From Deltaproteobacteria bacterium (lineage in GTDB: Bacteria > Myxococcota > Kuafuiibacteriia > Kuafuiibacteriales > Kuafuiibacteriaceae): DNA of 64,000 bases. Below are positions 26,063 to 34,567 of this stretch, piece after piece; position 1 is the first letter of the stretch; the number at the start of each line of letters is the position of its first letter. Where the stretch lies: contig JACKEN010000020.1 in the NCBI GenBank assembly GCA_020632995.1, positions 25,846 through 89,845 on the forward strand. The letters are read 5' to 3'. Under the pieces are notes generated by a model. It was not told the DNA's origin. It worked only from the letters and a program-made list of their open reading frames with translations, and ran no database searches. The translations under genes and the position numbers were made by a program.

Positions 26063-26803
26063 GTGCTTCGATCCGCGGCCGTGAGCGAAGACGGGAACGG
26101 CGACCGCGACCCCATGCGCCCCGACACCTGGTACGGCGAGGCCGGGGTGTGCGGGTCCTGCATCGCGTGGCGGCCCGAGGACCCCCGGGCGGGCGAGACG
26201 GTGGCCTCCGGGAGCTGCCGGCTGAGGAAGGAGCTCCCCCGGGTGCCCGCGACCCTGCGGAAGTGCAGCCTCTACAAGCCGCGCGGGCAGTTCGTGTACC
26301 GGCCCACCCCCGCCGCCCCCGAGCCCAAGCGCAGGAAGGCGGCGCCGGTGACGGTGCTCCGGCGCGACGAGTCGGGGGAGATGGTCACGGCCTCTCCGCC
26401 CCCGGTGGTGCGGGGTGAGCCCCGGGAGCGCCCCCCGGTGCCCCGCGAGGTGGACGTGGGCACGGACGAGCGCTCGGTGCTGGTGGCCGCGGTGCGGTCG
26501 GCGGTGCTCCAGGACGTCCCGGACACCGGCCGGGAGCTGCACGGGCGCTTCGAGGGCGGGAAGACCCGGGTCTACGCCACCGACGGGCGCATGACCAAGG
26601 AGGTCACCAACGAGCGCTTCTTCCAGCTCCTGGAGCGGATGCGGGCGTCGCTGGAGCAGCTCGAGGACCAGCTGGTTTCGAAAGACGCCTTGCTCGACCT
26701 CTATCCGGAGGCCCACAAGCAGCTCCTGGCGGTGCAGGGCTCCTTCACCACCTTCAACATCCTGTACGACAGCCGGGACGACTACTTCAGCGGCAAGGAA
26801 TAG
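26063..26803 (+). CDS. conserved-looking protein with N-terminal Cys cluster and helical C-terminus
   Basis: 246 residues; GTG 26063 is used here, GTG 26081 (VSEDGNGD) is equally possible and neither has a good ribosome site. The N-terminus has four cysteines, GVCGSCIAW then SCRLRKELP and KCSLYKPRG, a possible zinc or iron-sulphur site of unusual spacing. A Pro/Arg-rich linker follows and the C-terminal ~100 residues are helical (NERFFQLLERMRASLEQLEDQLVSKDALL). It lies 70 bp upstream of the LarA-like gene on the same strand and may be co-transcribed with it. Function unknown. Confidence 0.65.
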   Translation: MLRSAAVSEDGNGDRDPMRPDTWYGEAGVCGSCIAWRPEDPRAGETVASGSCRLRKELPRVPATLRKCSLYKPRGQFVYRPTPAAPEPKRRKAAPVTVLRRDESGEMVTASPPPVVRGEPRERPPVPREVDVGTDERSVLVAAVRSAVLQDVPDTGRELHGRFEGGKTRVYATDGRMTKEVTNERFFQLLERMRASLEQLEDQLVSKDALLDLYPEAHKQLLAVQGSFTTFNILYDSRDDYFSGKE

Positions 26804-26873
26804 CTCGGGGTGTAAACCCTGATTCCGGTTGTCGTTGACTGGCGGCGGGGAGGGGACGAAAAGACCTCCGCCC

Positions 26874-28460
26874 GTGATCCCGCGCGAAAAAGACAACATC
26901 GTCTACATCGACTCGGACAGCGCTCCCCGCATCATCCACAGCGGCGAGGACTTCCTGTACGAGCACCTCCCGATCGGGACCCGGGTGATCTACCCGAACC
27001 CCCCGATCAAGGGCCTGCCGCACCCCGAGGCGGCGATCCGGTACGCCCTCAACCACCCGGAGGAGAAGGACCCGCTCTACGCCCAGCTGCGCCCGGGGAT
27101 GAAGGTCACCATCGTGATGGATGACATCTCCCTGCCGCTGCCGCCGATGCGGCTGCCGGACGTGCGGCAGCGGGTGATCGAGATCCTGCTCCAGATCCTG
27201 GGCGACCACGGGGTGGACGACATCCGCCTGCTCATCGCCAACGCGCTCCACCGCCGGATGACCCCGGCCGAGATGAAGCGCGCGGTGGGCACCAAGATCT
27301 TCGAGCGCTTCTACCCGAAGCGCTTCATCAACCACGACGCCGAGGACCCCGAGGCGATCGTGAAGCTGGGCGAGACCGCGCTCGGCGAGAAGGTGAAGAC
27401 CCACCGCTGGTGCGCGGAGGCCGACCTCACCCTCTACGTGAACATCAACCTGGTGCCGATGGACGGCGGCCACAAGTCCATGGGCATCGGCACCACGGAC
27501 TACGAGGGCCTGCTCGCCAACCACAACCCGAAGACCATGCTCGAGGTGAACTCGTACATGGATCCGTCGGCGTCGGAGCTGGCCAACAGCGGCAACCGCA
27601 TCGGCAAGGTGCTGGACGAGCACCTCAACGTCTTCCACATCGAGACCGCGCTCAACAACCGCATGTACGACCGGTCCATGGAGTTCCTCGGCAAGAACGA
27701 GGACGACTTCACCGAGGTGGATCGGCTGGCCTTCCAGGCCCTGCGCTGGACCTTGAAGCGCGTGCCCCGCGCGGCCAAGCGCGAGGTCTTCATGCGGGTC
27801 CCGGCGCCCTACGACATCATCGCGGTGCACGCGGGCGCCACCGAGCCGACCCACGACAAGATCCTGGCCAAGAACTTCGAGCAGTACTGCGTGCCGGTGA
27901 AGGGGCAGGCCGACGTGGCGATCATCGGGATCCCCTTCGTGAGCCCCTACAACGTCAACTCGATCCTGAACCCGCTCCTCGTTCAGGTCATGGCGCTCGG
28001 CTACCTGTACAACATGTACCGCAAGAACCCCTTCGTGAAGGACGGCGGGGTCATGATCATCGCGCACCCGCTGGACGACGACTGGGACCAGAAGTGCCAC
28101 CCCAGCTACATCGAGTTCTTCCACCGCTGCCTGCCCGAGACCCGCGACAGCTTCCAGCTGCACCGGCGCTTCGAGCGGGAGTTCGCCAAGAACCCGACGT
28201 ACATCGAGATGTACCGGCGCGGCACCGCGTTCCACGGCGCCCACCCGTTCTACATGTGGTACTGGGGCGACGCGGGTCGTAAGCGCGTCGGCAAGGTGAT
28301 CTGCGTGGGCGGCAACCCGCACACCGCGCGCATCCTGGGCTGGGAGACGGCCAAGACCCTGACCGACGCGATCGAGCGGGCCAAGGATCTGACCAAGCCG
28401 AACCCCGACATCACGATGCTCCACATCCCGCCGATCCTGATGACGGACGTGACCCTCTGA
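26874..28460 (+). CDS. LarA-like protein (nickel-pincer lactate racemase superfamily, DUF2088 fold)
   Basis: About 528 residues from GTG 26874 (a TTG at 26829 would add 15). The LarA pattern is recognisable: VTIVMDDISLPLPPMRLPDVRQRVIEILL (equivalent to the DDxTRPxP nucleotide segment), LIANALHRRMTPAEMKRA (the AxGxHRxMT motif, catalytic His) and DGGHKSMGIGTTDYEGLLANHNP (the GGxK...H segment whose Lys tethers the cofactor). In LarA a (SCS)Ni pincer cofactor made by LarB, LarC and LarE catalyses hydride transfer in racemisation or epimerisation. None of those maturation genes is in the window. It is longer than typical LarA (~425), with extra sequence in the C-terminal half. Substrate unknown. 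Confidence 0.78.
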   Translation: MIPREKDNIVYIDSDSAPRIIHSGEDFLYEHLPIGTRVIYPNPPIKGLPHPEAAIRYALNHPEEKDPLYAQLRPGMKVTIVMDDISLPLPPMRLPDVRQRVIEILLQILGDHGVDDIRLLIANALHRRMTPAEMKRAVGTKIFERFYPKRFINHDAEDPEAIVKLGETALGEKVKTHRWCAEADLTLYVNINLVPMDGGHKSMGIGTTDYEGLLANHNPKTMLEVNSYMDPSASELANSGNRIGKVLDEHLNVFHIETALNNRMYDRSMEFLGKNEDDFTEVDRLAFQALRWTLKRVPRAAKREVFMRVPAPYDIIAVHAGATEPTHDKILAKNFEQYCVPVKGQADVAIIGIPFVSPYNVNSILNPLLVQVMALGYLYNMYRKNPFVKDGGVMIIAHPLDDDWDQKCHPSYIEFFHRCLPETRDSFQLHRRFEREFAKNPTYIEMYRRGTAFHGAHPFYMWYWGDAGRKRVGKVICVGGNPHTARILGWETAKTLTDAIERAKDLTKPNPDITMLHIPPILMTDVTL

Positions 28461-28464
28461 GCCG

Positions 28465-29823
28465 TTGAAGCGCGCCCTCCCGCTCCTGTTCCTGTGCGCC
28501 TGCACCGCCCCCGAGGCGAGGGCGCCCATCCCCCGCATCACCGGCACCCCCGCCCCGGACGAGGTCCGGATCAACACCACGGTGCGCCTGCAGACCATGG
28601 ACGGGGTGGGCGCCAACGCCTACGCGTTCCCGGTCGCCGACGACCTGGGCTGGCGCTGGGAGCAGGCCCGCTGGGCCCTGGACGGGCTGGCCTACGTGCG
28701 GGTGGCGCCGTGGTTCCCGCACTGGGAGCTGCAGGACGACGCCTTCGGGGTGTCGAAGGACATCACCCGCACGCATGATCTGCCGTTCGCAGAGTACCTT
28801 GCGAAGCGGGGGGTGGAGGTGAGCCTCGGCGTCTGGGACCTCCCGGGCTGGATGGCGGACGGCGAGCCACGGATGCTCCGGGCGGGGATGGGTGGCGAGC
28901 TGGGGGAGAGCATCGCAAGCTACGTTGCCTACATGGCGGCGTGGGGGGTGAAGCTGCCGGTGGTGGAGGTGCAGAACGAGCCCGACATCACCGCGCGGGT
29001 GAAGTACCCGAGCCCCGAGGCGCTGCGGGACGCGGCGCTCGAGATCCTGGACGCCCTGGACGCGATGGGGCTCACGCAGGTTCAGTTGCATGGGCCGAAC
29101 CTACACGCGCCGGGTGACACGGTGGCGTGGGCGAGGGTGTGGTTCGAGAGCGAGCGCCTCGCGGCGCGGACCGCGGCGGTCTCGTATCATGCGTGGTGGA
29201 GCGATCGCCCCGAGGACTTCGAGGCCATCCGAGCGTTCGCCGAGTCGGTGGGCAAGCCGGTGTGGGCGACCGAGGTGGGCTACTGCCCACTCGAGGCGGG
29301 CTGCTACGAGGCCGATGGGGCGCTGGTGGAGCACCCCGACGGGGGCTTTCCGACCTGGAAGAAGCCCACCCGTCACTTTCGGCCCGATACCTGGGCCACC
29401 GCGTGGGACACCGCGGGCGCGTACCACCGGGCGATCGCGTGGAGCGGGGCGTCGCGGGTCTACCACTGGTCCGCCCTCGGGCACGGGGCCTGGGTCGCGA
29501 AGGATGGTGCGCCGCTGGCGTCGTACCGGGTGGTGGAGCACTTCCTGCGGGCCATCCCGCCCGGGGCGCGCTTGATCGAGTCCGCCGCGGGCGATCCGGA
29601 GGTGCGGACCCTGGCCTTCCTGCGGCCGGACGGGTCGCGCAGCGTGATCCTGTTGAATGGCGGGGCGGACGCGGCGCGGGTGCGGATCACGTCGGTGGTC
29701 GCGGAGGGCGGTAGAGGTCGCCGAGTGCGGGTCACCGACGGCGAGGGCCACCGCGAGGCGGTCTTCGAGGGCGATGCGCTCGTGCTGCCCCCGATGAGCG
29801 TGGTGAGCCTGGTGCTGCGGTGA
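28465..29823 (+). CDS. GH30-like glycoside hydrolase lipoprotein
   Basis: 452 residues, TTG start 4 bp after the LarA-like stop. Lipoprotein signal MKRALPLLFLCAC. TIM-barrel features of clan A retaining hydrolases: VRLQTMDGVGANAY near the start (the 'fixed-start' GxGxxxT-like strand of GH30), VVEVQNEPDITA with the acid/base Glu and VWATEVGYCPLEAG with the candidate nucleophile Glu. A C-terminal beta domain (SRSVILLNGGADAARVRI ... LVLPPMSVVSLVLR) completes the GH30 architecture. Likely a surface-exposed beta-glycosidase or xylanase type enzyme; substrate not predictable. Two palindrome copies lie within it (28915 and 29076). Overlaps the next gene by 4 bp. Confidence 0.82.
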   Translation: MKRALPLLFLCACTAPEARAPIPRITGTPAPDEVRINTTVRLQTMDGVGANAYAFPVADDLGWRWEQARWALDGLAYVRVAPWFPHWELQDDAFGVSKDITRTHDLPFAEYLAKRGVEVSLGVWDLPGWMADGEPRMLRAGMGGELGESIASYVAYMAAWGVKLPVVEVQNEPDITARVKYPSPEALRDAALEILDALDAMGLTQVQLHGPNLHAPGDTVAWARVWFESERLAARTAAVSYHAWWSDRPEDFEAIRAFAESVGKPVWATEVGYCPLEAGCYEADGALVEHPDGGFPTWKKPTRHFRPDTWATAWDTAGAYHRAIAWSGASRVYHWSALGHGAWVAKDGAPLASYRVVEHFLRAIPPGARLIESAAGDPEVRTLAFLRPDGSRSVILLNGGADAARVRITSVVAEGGRGRRVRVTDGEGHREAVFEGDALVLPPMSVVSLVLR

Positions 29824-30341
29824 CTCACTCCGACCCGAGGCTCGAGCCCCTCGTCCCCGCCCACGCGGGCGAGCTGCTGGCAGGCTTGCAGGATCCGGAG
29901 CTGTACGAGTTCATCGCTGACACCCCGCCGGTGAGCGTCGAGGCCCTGCGCGCGCGCTATGAGCGGCTCGCGGCGCGACGATCCCCCGATGGGCGCCAGC
30001 AGTGGCTCAACTGGGCGATCTGGTCCGGCGCGGATCGCGCCTACGTCGGCTATGTCCAGGCGACGGTCGAGGCGGGGAACGCGCAGGTGGCCTACGTGGT
30101 GTTCCGTCCCTTCTGGGGGCGTGGCCACGGGCGAGCTGCGGTGGCGGAGATGATGCGCCTGCTGCGAGCCGAGTTCGGCGTCCGTCGCTTCAGCGCCCGC
30201 GTCGATGTGCGCAATCAGCGGTCCAGAGCGCTGCTCGAGGCGCTCGGCTTCCAGTGCGTCGCGATTCACCCGGAGGCTGAGGTGATCCGCGGTCAGCCGT
30301 CCGACGACGCTGAGTATCGGCTCGAGGTCGAGCGCACCTGA
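29820..30341 (+). CDS. GNAT acetyltransferase (RimJ/RimL-like)
   Basis: 173 residues; GTG start overlaps the previous stop (GTGA). LEPLVPAHAGELLAGLQDPELYEFIAD resembles RimJ/RimL-type starts. VAYVVFRPFWGRGHGRAAVAEMMRLL is acetyl-CoA motif A, and ARVDVRNQRSRALLEALGF is motif B. Probably acetylates a protein N-terminus or small amine; target unknown. Cytoplasmic. It is the last gene of the LarA-like/GH30/GNAT run. Confidence 0.82.
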   Translation: MTHSDPRLEPLVPAHAGELLAGLQDPELYEFIADTPPVSVEALRARYERLAARRSPDGRQQWLNWAIWSGADRAYVGYVQATVEAGNAQVAYVVFRPFWGRGHGRAAVAEMMRLLRAEFGVRRFSARVDVRNQRSRALLEALGFQCVAIHPEAEVIRGQPSDDAEYRLEVERT

Positions 30342-30394
30342 GCACCGCGGCCCGATGGCCCCGGGGCCCGATATGGGGGCACCCTCGAGATCGG

Positions 30395-30991
30395 GTGAAA
30401 GGTTCCTCCACCGCCGCGGCACGAGGAGTGGTGCGCGAAGTGCCCTCCGCCCTGGCCCTGCCCCTGGACGCCCCCGACGTGGCGGCGCCCGGGGACTGGG
30501 AGGCGGTGTACCGGGCCCACGCGCCCGCGGTGGCCCGGTGGGCGGCGCGCCTGGCCGGCCCGGCCGAGGACGTGGAGGACCTGGTGCAGGAGGTCTTCCT
30601 CGTCGTGCAAGCCCGCCTGCCGGAGTTCAGGGGCGAGGGCAAGCTCACCACCTGGCTCTACCGCATCACCGTGAACGTGGTCCGGGGGCAGCGCCGCAGG
30701 AACCGGCTGCGGCGGTGGCTCGGGCTCGCGCCGGCGGAGGAGCCGGAGGCGCCAGGGCTGGCGCCGGACGAGCAAGCGTCGGCCCGGCAGGCCCTGGCCA
30801 CCGTGTACCGGGCCCTCGAGGCCCTGTCGGAGCGGGACCGGCGCGTGTTGATCCTCCACGAGCTCGAGGGGCTCACCGGGCCGGAGATCGCGGAGCTCGA
30901 GGCGATCACCCCCTCCGCGGTGTGGGTGCGGCTGCACCGGGCACGGAAGCGCTTCGCGAGCCGGGTGGCGGCGCTGGAGGGGCGGCGGTGA
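30395..30991 (+). CDS. ECF sigma factor (RpoE-like)
   Basis: 198 residues if started at GTG 30395; GTG 30440, preceded by AGGAG, is another candidate. Region 2 is AGPAEDVEDLVQEVFLVVQARLPEFRGEGKLTTWLYRITVNVVRGQRRR (the DDLVQEVF/TWLYRI hallmark). Region 4 is LSERDRRVLILHELEGLTGPEIAELEAITPSAVWVRLHRARKRF. Normal ECF length. The stop overlaps a GTG that opens the next coding stretch (GTGA), the usual coupling to an anti-sigma gene, which here is damaged. A palindrome copy lies at 30607-30620. Confidence 0.9.
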   Translation: MKGSSTAAARGVVREVPSALALPLDAPDVAAPGDWEAVYRAHAPAVARWAARLAGPAEDVEDLVQEVFLVVQARLPEFRGEGKLTTWLYRITVNVVRGQRRRNRLRRWLGLAPAEEPEAPGLAPDEQASARQALATVYRALEALSERDRRVLILHELEGLTGPEIAELEAITPSAVWVRLHRARKRFASRVAALEGRR

Positions 30992-32470
30992 GCGACGATC
31001 AGTGGGCTGAGTCAGGGGGTCCCGGGCCGGCGGAGCCGTCCCACCCCTCTCCGCCGGGCTCCGCCCGGCTGCTTGCCAATTCAGGGGTCCCAGCTTGGAG
31101 CCAGTTCTCCGCCGGCCGCGCCCTGGCTCGCGCTTCGCTTGCCAATTCAGGGGGTCCTGGCCGGCGCGCCCAACCCGCCAGCTCCGCGGCGCCTCGCTTC
31201 GCGACGCGCGGACCTGACCAGGGCAGCCGTGCACGACCTCGCCTCCTGCGGGCCGAGCCGGCGCCTGCGGGCCGACCTGGCGCCTGGCGTGGCGGGCTCG
31301 CGGGCGGTCAGCGCCTGCGCGCGGGCGGCAGGCCTGCCGCCTGGCCCGGGTGCACCTGGCTCTGCGCCAGCCGCGGGCGTCGGCGCCCCGGTGGTGGGTC
31401 GTCGCGGCGGCGGGGGCGGTGGGGCTGCTGGGCTGGTGGCGTCGGAGGGGTGGTGCGGGCCCGAGCAGGCTGGTCGGAGCCGATCGCAACCTGGCGCTGA
31501 CGTCCCCCCAAGGTGCCGGCGCCGCGGCGCCCGGAGACCCTGGCCAGGGGCAATCTCGTTGGTCGCCACCGCGCCGGCCGCCGATCGCCACGGGGCCGAT
31601 CCGTGTCCCGGTCGGATCGGTGCAAACCCGGGGGCCAACGGCAACGTCCCGCTGCCGCGGTACCGGGCGCCCAGGTCAGGGGCGATCCGGCGCCGGTGGG
31701 GCGCAGGGCGCTGGCGGAGCACGAGCGCCGGTGGTCCGGGCATCGCGGCCCGCGGCGTCCCCTGCAGCCGGGGGCCGATGGATCTGCGGGCTGGCGGCGG
31801 GGCCCTGCCGGCCCCCGAGCCGCGCTGGCCGGACCCTCGGGACAGCGTCGCGGTCACCTCCATCCACACAAAGGAACTTTGGCTCGACCCGGCGCCCGGA
31901 CCCACCCCCGGGTTCAGCTGGCCAGCCCTGGCCTTGGGTGCTTCGCAGGGCGTCGCAGGGCCTGCGGGGAGCGCTGGCCTGACCGGCCGACCCGCCTTGC
32001 CTCAGGGTTATTCAGGGGCCGCCGCGTCTCCCGTCACCGATCCAGTGGACCGCCCCACTTGGACCACCGCCAGTGAGCCCCCCGCTCTCGACCCGGTCGC
32101 CGCTGCGGCACCCGCCGACCCGGCGAACGGCTCCGATGGCCGCGCCTGCGAGGCCTGCGTCGCGGCCTCGCCACCCGAGCCGCCCACCCCCGCGCCCCGG
32201 GCGGCCCCCTACCAGCCCCGAGCGATCCGCGAGTTCCTCCGGGTGGACTGGGCGCGGTGGGAGGAGCGGGAGCTCCCCGCCGCGGTGGCCCGCATGGTCG
32301 CGGCGCGGGACGCCTCGGGGCTCCTCGCCGCGCTCGACGACCTCCCCCTGGACTCCTCGCAGGCCGACCTGCTCCGGCTCCGCGGCGATCTGCGCGCCCA
32401 GGCCAGGCGCTGCGCCGCGGCGCAGGCTGACTTGCGGGCGGCGGGCCTCGACGCGCCCGCCTGCCCCTGA
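30988..32470 (+). pseudogene. eroded anti-sigma factor gene downstream of the ECF sigma factor
   Basis: No single frame is convincing across the stretch. From GTG 30988 (VSDDQWAESGG) frame 1 enters a repeat. Near 31210-31290 frame 2 has LTRAAVHDLASCGPSRRLRADLA, like a ZAS zinc finger (His-x4-Cys) with the second Cys replaced by Ser. Near 31386-31450 frame 3 shows a transmembrane helix RWWVVAAAGAVGLLGWWRRRG. From ~32170 to 32470 frame 2 is clean coding with G/C third positions (AIREFLRVDWARWEERELPAAVARMVAARDASGLL...). Between ~31500 and 32050 third-position bias disappears in all frames. Fits a former anti-sigma gene with several indels. The downstream part may still be expressed; identity is inferred from position plus zinc-finger and membrane traces. 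Confidence 0.45.
31006..31203 (+). repeat. three degenerate ~66-bp tandem units
   Basis: Units begin near 31006, 31071 and 31137. Shared parts are (gct)TGCCAATTCAGGGG(g)TCC at the head of the last two (TCAGGGGG in the first), then GCCGG, then a CTCCGC/GCTCGC tail. A related TTGCCTCAGGG...TTCAGGGG string is at about 32000. They lie within the damaged anti-sigma gene. The origin is unknown; slippage or a local repeat invasion are options. Confidence 0.5.
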
Positions 32471-32520
32471 CCCTGGGGTCAGGTTGTGGGGGAACGCCCC
32501 AACACCATACCCTGAACCTC

Positions 32521-33423
32521 GTGCGCAGCCTGTCCATTCTGCTCCCCCTCCTCGGACTCGGCGTCGCGGCCTGCGGGCTGCAAACGCCGGGCGCCAATCA
32601 ACCGCTCGGCACGACTGGCGCCACCGGGTCCTTCACCGTCACCGCCACTCGAGCCTATGGCCTCGGCGGCGCCGGCCACATGGTGGTGTGGGAGGCCTCC
32701 GAGGACGTGGGGGTGGACATCTACCGCGTCGATGTCTCGGCGGGCCGCGGCCCGCAGCTGGTGCACGCGTCGGCCGAGCGCGCCGGGCGCTTCTTCGTCG
32801 TCGACCCCGTGGACAGCACGGCCTACCAGATCCGCGTCGACGCCCACATGGTCGGCGGGACGCGGAGGGAGACCTTGGATCTCAGGTCGCAGCCGGTGGT
32901 GGAGCGTCTCCGCATCACCCCCAATGTGGCGGCGCCAGGGCAACAGGTCATGCTCGAGTGGCAAGTGCGCAACTCCGAGTGGGTAGTCATCTCCGGCCCC
33001 GGCTACTACGGGCCGGGAAGTCCGGGGCTGCACATGGATCTGAGCGGCTCGGGCAGCATGCCCATCACGGTCGAGTCCGGTAGGTACCGCTTCGGGGCGG
33101 GTGATTACGCCCACGGGCTGCATGATTTCGTCTTTAGCAGCAACCCAACTTGCATCCGCCCGACAATCCAGTCCGTCCAGGTCTACCCGGGCGAGGGCGA
33201 TCGTCCGCTGGCGCTCAGCGTCGAAGTCGACGTGTGCGGAACAGTCGAGCTGAGCGTGGTGGACCTCGACACCCAAGCCGAGGTCGCGCGCTTCCCAACG
33301 GCCTCCGGTACCAGCTACGTGGCGGTGCCGGTGGACGAGACGACGCAGGTCGGGCACTTCCGCGTCCGGATCGAGCAGCCCGAGGGCGCCGCCGAGCGCA
33401 CCGTGACCGTGCCGGGCCCGTAG
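32521..33423 (+). CDS. putative lipoprotein, beta-rich, unknown function
   Basis: 300 residues, GTG start. Signal with lipobox MRSLSILLPLLGLGVAACG. The mature protein is beta-rich with three apparent Ig-like units (MVVWEASEDVGVDIYRVDVS; QQVMLEWQVRNSEWVVISG; RPLALSVEVDVCGTVELSVVD). The middle one resembles the 'vtLtWevtnA' strand pattern common in myxobacterial lipoproteins. Two cysteines in the body. No enzymatic motif. The ~50 bp upstream separate it from the eroded anti-sigma gene. Confidence 0.6.
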   Translation: MRSLSILLPLLGLGVAACGLQTPGANQPLGTTGATGSFTVTATRAYGLGGAGHMVVWEASEDVGVDIYRVDVSAGRGPQLVHASAERAGRFFVVDPVDSTAYQIRVDAHMVGGTRRETLDLRSQPVVERLRITPNVAAPGQQVMLEWQVRNSEWVVISGPGYYGPGSPGLHMDLSGSGSMPITVESGRYRFGAGDYAHGLHDFVFSSNPTCIRPTIQSVQVYPGEGDRPLALSVEVDVCGTVELSVVDLDTQAEVARFPTASGTSYVAVPVDETTQVGHFRVRIEQPEGAAERTVTVPGP

Positions 33424-33436
33424 GCCATCGGGTCAC

Positions 33437-33874
33437 TCAGTCTTCGTCGAACGCGCCGTCCCACGCGAAGCCCACGAACACCTGCTCCTCGCCGCCCAGC
33501 TTGCGGTACAGCCCGAGGGCCGGCGCGTTGAAAGGCTCGGTGCCGAGCCAGATGCCTTCGCAACCGCGCTTGCGCGCGACATCGAAGAGCGCCTCGCTCA
33601 CCGCGGTGGCCAGGCCCCGACGCAGGTGGCTCTCCCGGGTGCCCACCTCGTTGACGAAGAAGCCCGGGGCCTTGTCCGGGTGCAGCAGCACGGTGCCGGA
33701 CGCGAAGGCCACCGCCAGCTCGCCCTCGAACGCCACCACGATGTCGTGCTGGGGGTCCTCGAGGAACGCCCGGGCCTGGGCCCGGTCCACCGGGTGGTCG
33801 AAGAGCCCCTCGGGGATGGCAGAGAGCAGGTCGAGGTCGGCCGGCCCGAGGCGGCGAACGGTGATTTCCCCCAT
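33437..33874 (-). CDS. GNAT family N-acetyltransferase
   Basis: 145 residues from ATG 33874 (longer upstream reading has no family resemblance). MGEITVRRLGPADLDLL begins a typical GNAT; VNEVGTRESHLRRGLATAVSEALFDVARKRGCEGIWLGTE is motif A with the R-x-x-G-x-A loop; FNAPALGLYRKLGGEEQVFVGFAW is motif B. The LRRG-type loop resembles aminoglycoside 3-N/6'-acetyltransferase-like GNATs, but the substrate cannot be stated. Divergent from the GMC small-subunit gene. Confidence 0.8.
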   Translation of the reverse strand: MGEITVRRLGPADLDLLSAIPEGLFDHPVDRAQARAFLEDPQHDIVVAFEGELAVAFASGTVLLHPDKAPGFFVNEVGTRESHLRRGLATAVSEALFDVARKRGCEGIWLGTEPFNAPALGLYRKLGGEEQVFVGFAWDGAFDED

Positions 33875-33967
33875 GGTTCGACCAGGGTCCACCACGTCGA
33901 GCGGGATGTCACCCCCGGGTCGTTCGTCGTTTGCCCTCGGCCCGCCGGTCCAGGCAGCATCGCCGGG

Positions 33968-34567
33968 ATGCACCGACGCGCCTTCCTGAAGCGGAGCCTG
34001 GTGGCAGGCGGGGTAGCGACCGTGGCGGGCGCCGGCTACCTGGGCCTCAGCGCGGGGTCCGCGCTGCCGAAGCCGCGCCGCTGGCTGACGACCCTGGACG
34101 AGGTGCCCTTCGGGGTGCTCGCGCTGGTGGCGGGGCAGGTGCTCCCCTTCGAGGGGGCGGACCCGATCGAGGTGGCCCACGGGGTGGACGAGGCGCTCCG
34201 GTACGCCTCCCCCGAGGCGCAACACGACCTGCAGTTGGTGCTGTCGGTGCTCGAGTATCGCCTCTCGGGCTTGCTGACCCGGGGCGGCTTCACCCTCTTC
34301 TCCGAGCTCACCCCCGAGGGGCGCGACGCGGCGCTCCACCGATGGGGCGACTCGTCGGTGAGCATGCTGCGGGGGGCCACCAACAGCATCCGGAAGCTGT
34401 GCCTGGGCACCTTCTACGCCCCCCTCGAGCACGCGCGCGCCATCGGCTACCCGGGGCCGGTGTTCGAGAAGCCGTCGCCGCCGCCGATCGTCGACGACGG
34501 GCCGCTGTCGCCGCCCTACGTGCCCAAGGTGAAGGCGGCGGCCGAGGGCGAGGAGGAGGCCCAGTGA
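33968..34567 (+). CDS. Tat-exported small subunit of a GMC oxidoreductase (gluconate 2-dehydrogenase subunit 3-like)
   Basis: 199 residues from ATG 33968. Twin-arginine-type signal MHRRAFLKRSLVAGGVATVAGAGYLG, then a helical domain (LTTLDEVPFGVLALVAGQVLPFEGADPIEVAHGVDEAL ... TLFSELTPEGRDAALHRW) like gluconate 2-dehydrogenase subunit 3 partners. Stop overlaps the GTG of the large subunit (GTGA). It probably escorts the flavoprotein to the periplasm and may help bind it to a cytochrome partner; no cytochrome gene is nearby. Confidence 0.75.
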   Translation: MHRRAFLKRSLVAGGVATVAGAGYLGLSAGSALPKPRRWLTTLDEVPFGVLALVAGQVLPFEGADPIEVAHGVDEALRYASPEAQHDLQLVLSVLEYRLSGLLTRGGFTLFSELTPEGRDAALHRWGDSSVSMLRGATNSIRKLCLGTFYAPLEHARAIGYPGPVFEKPSPPPIVDDGPLSPPYVPKVKAAAEGEEEAQ

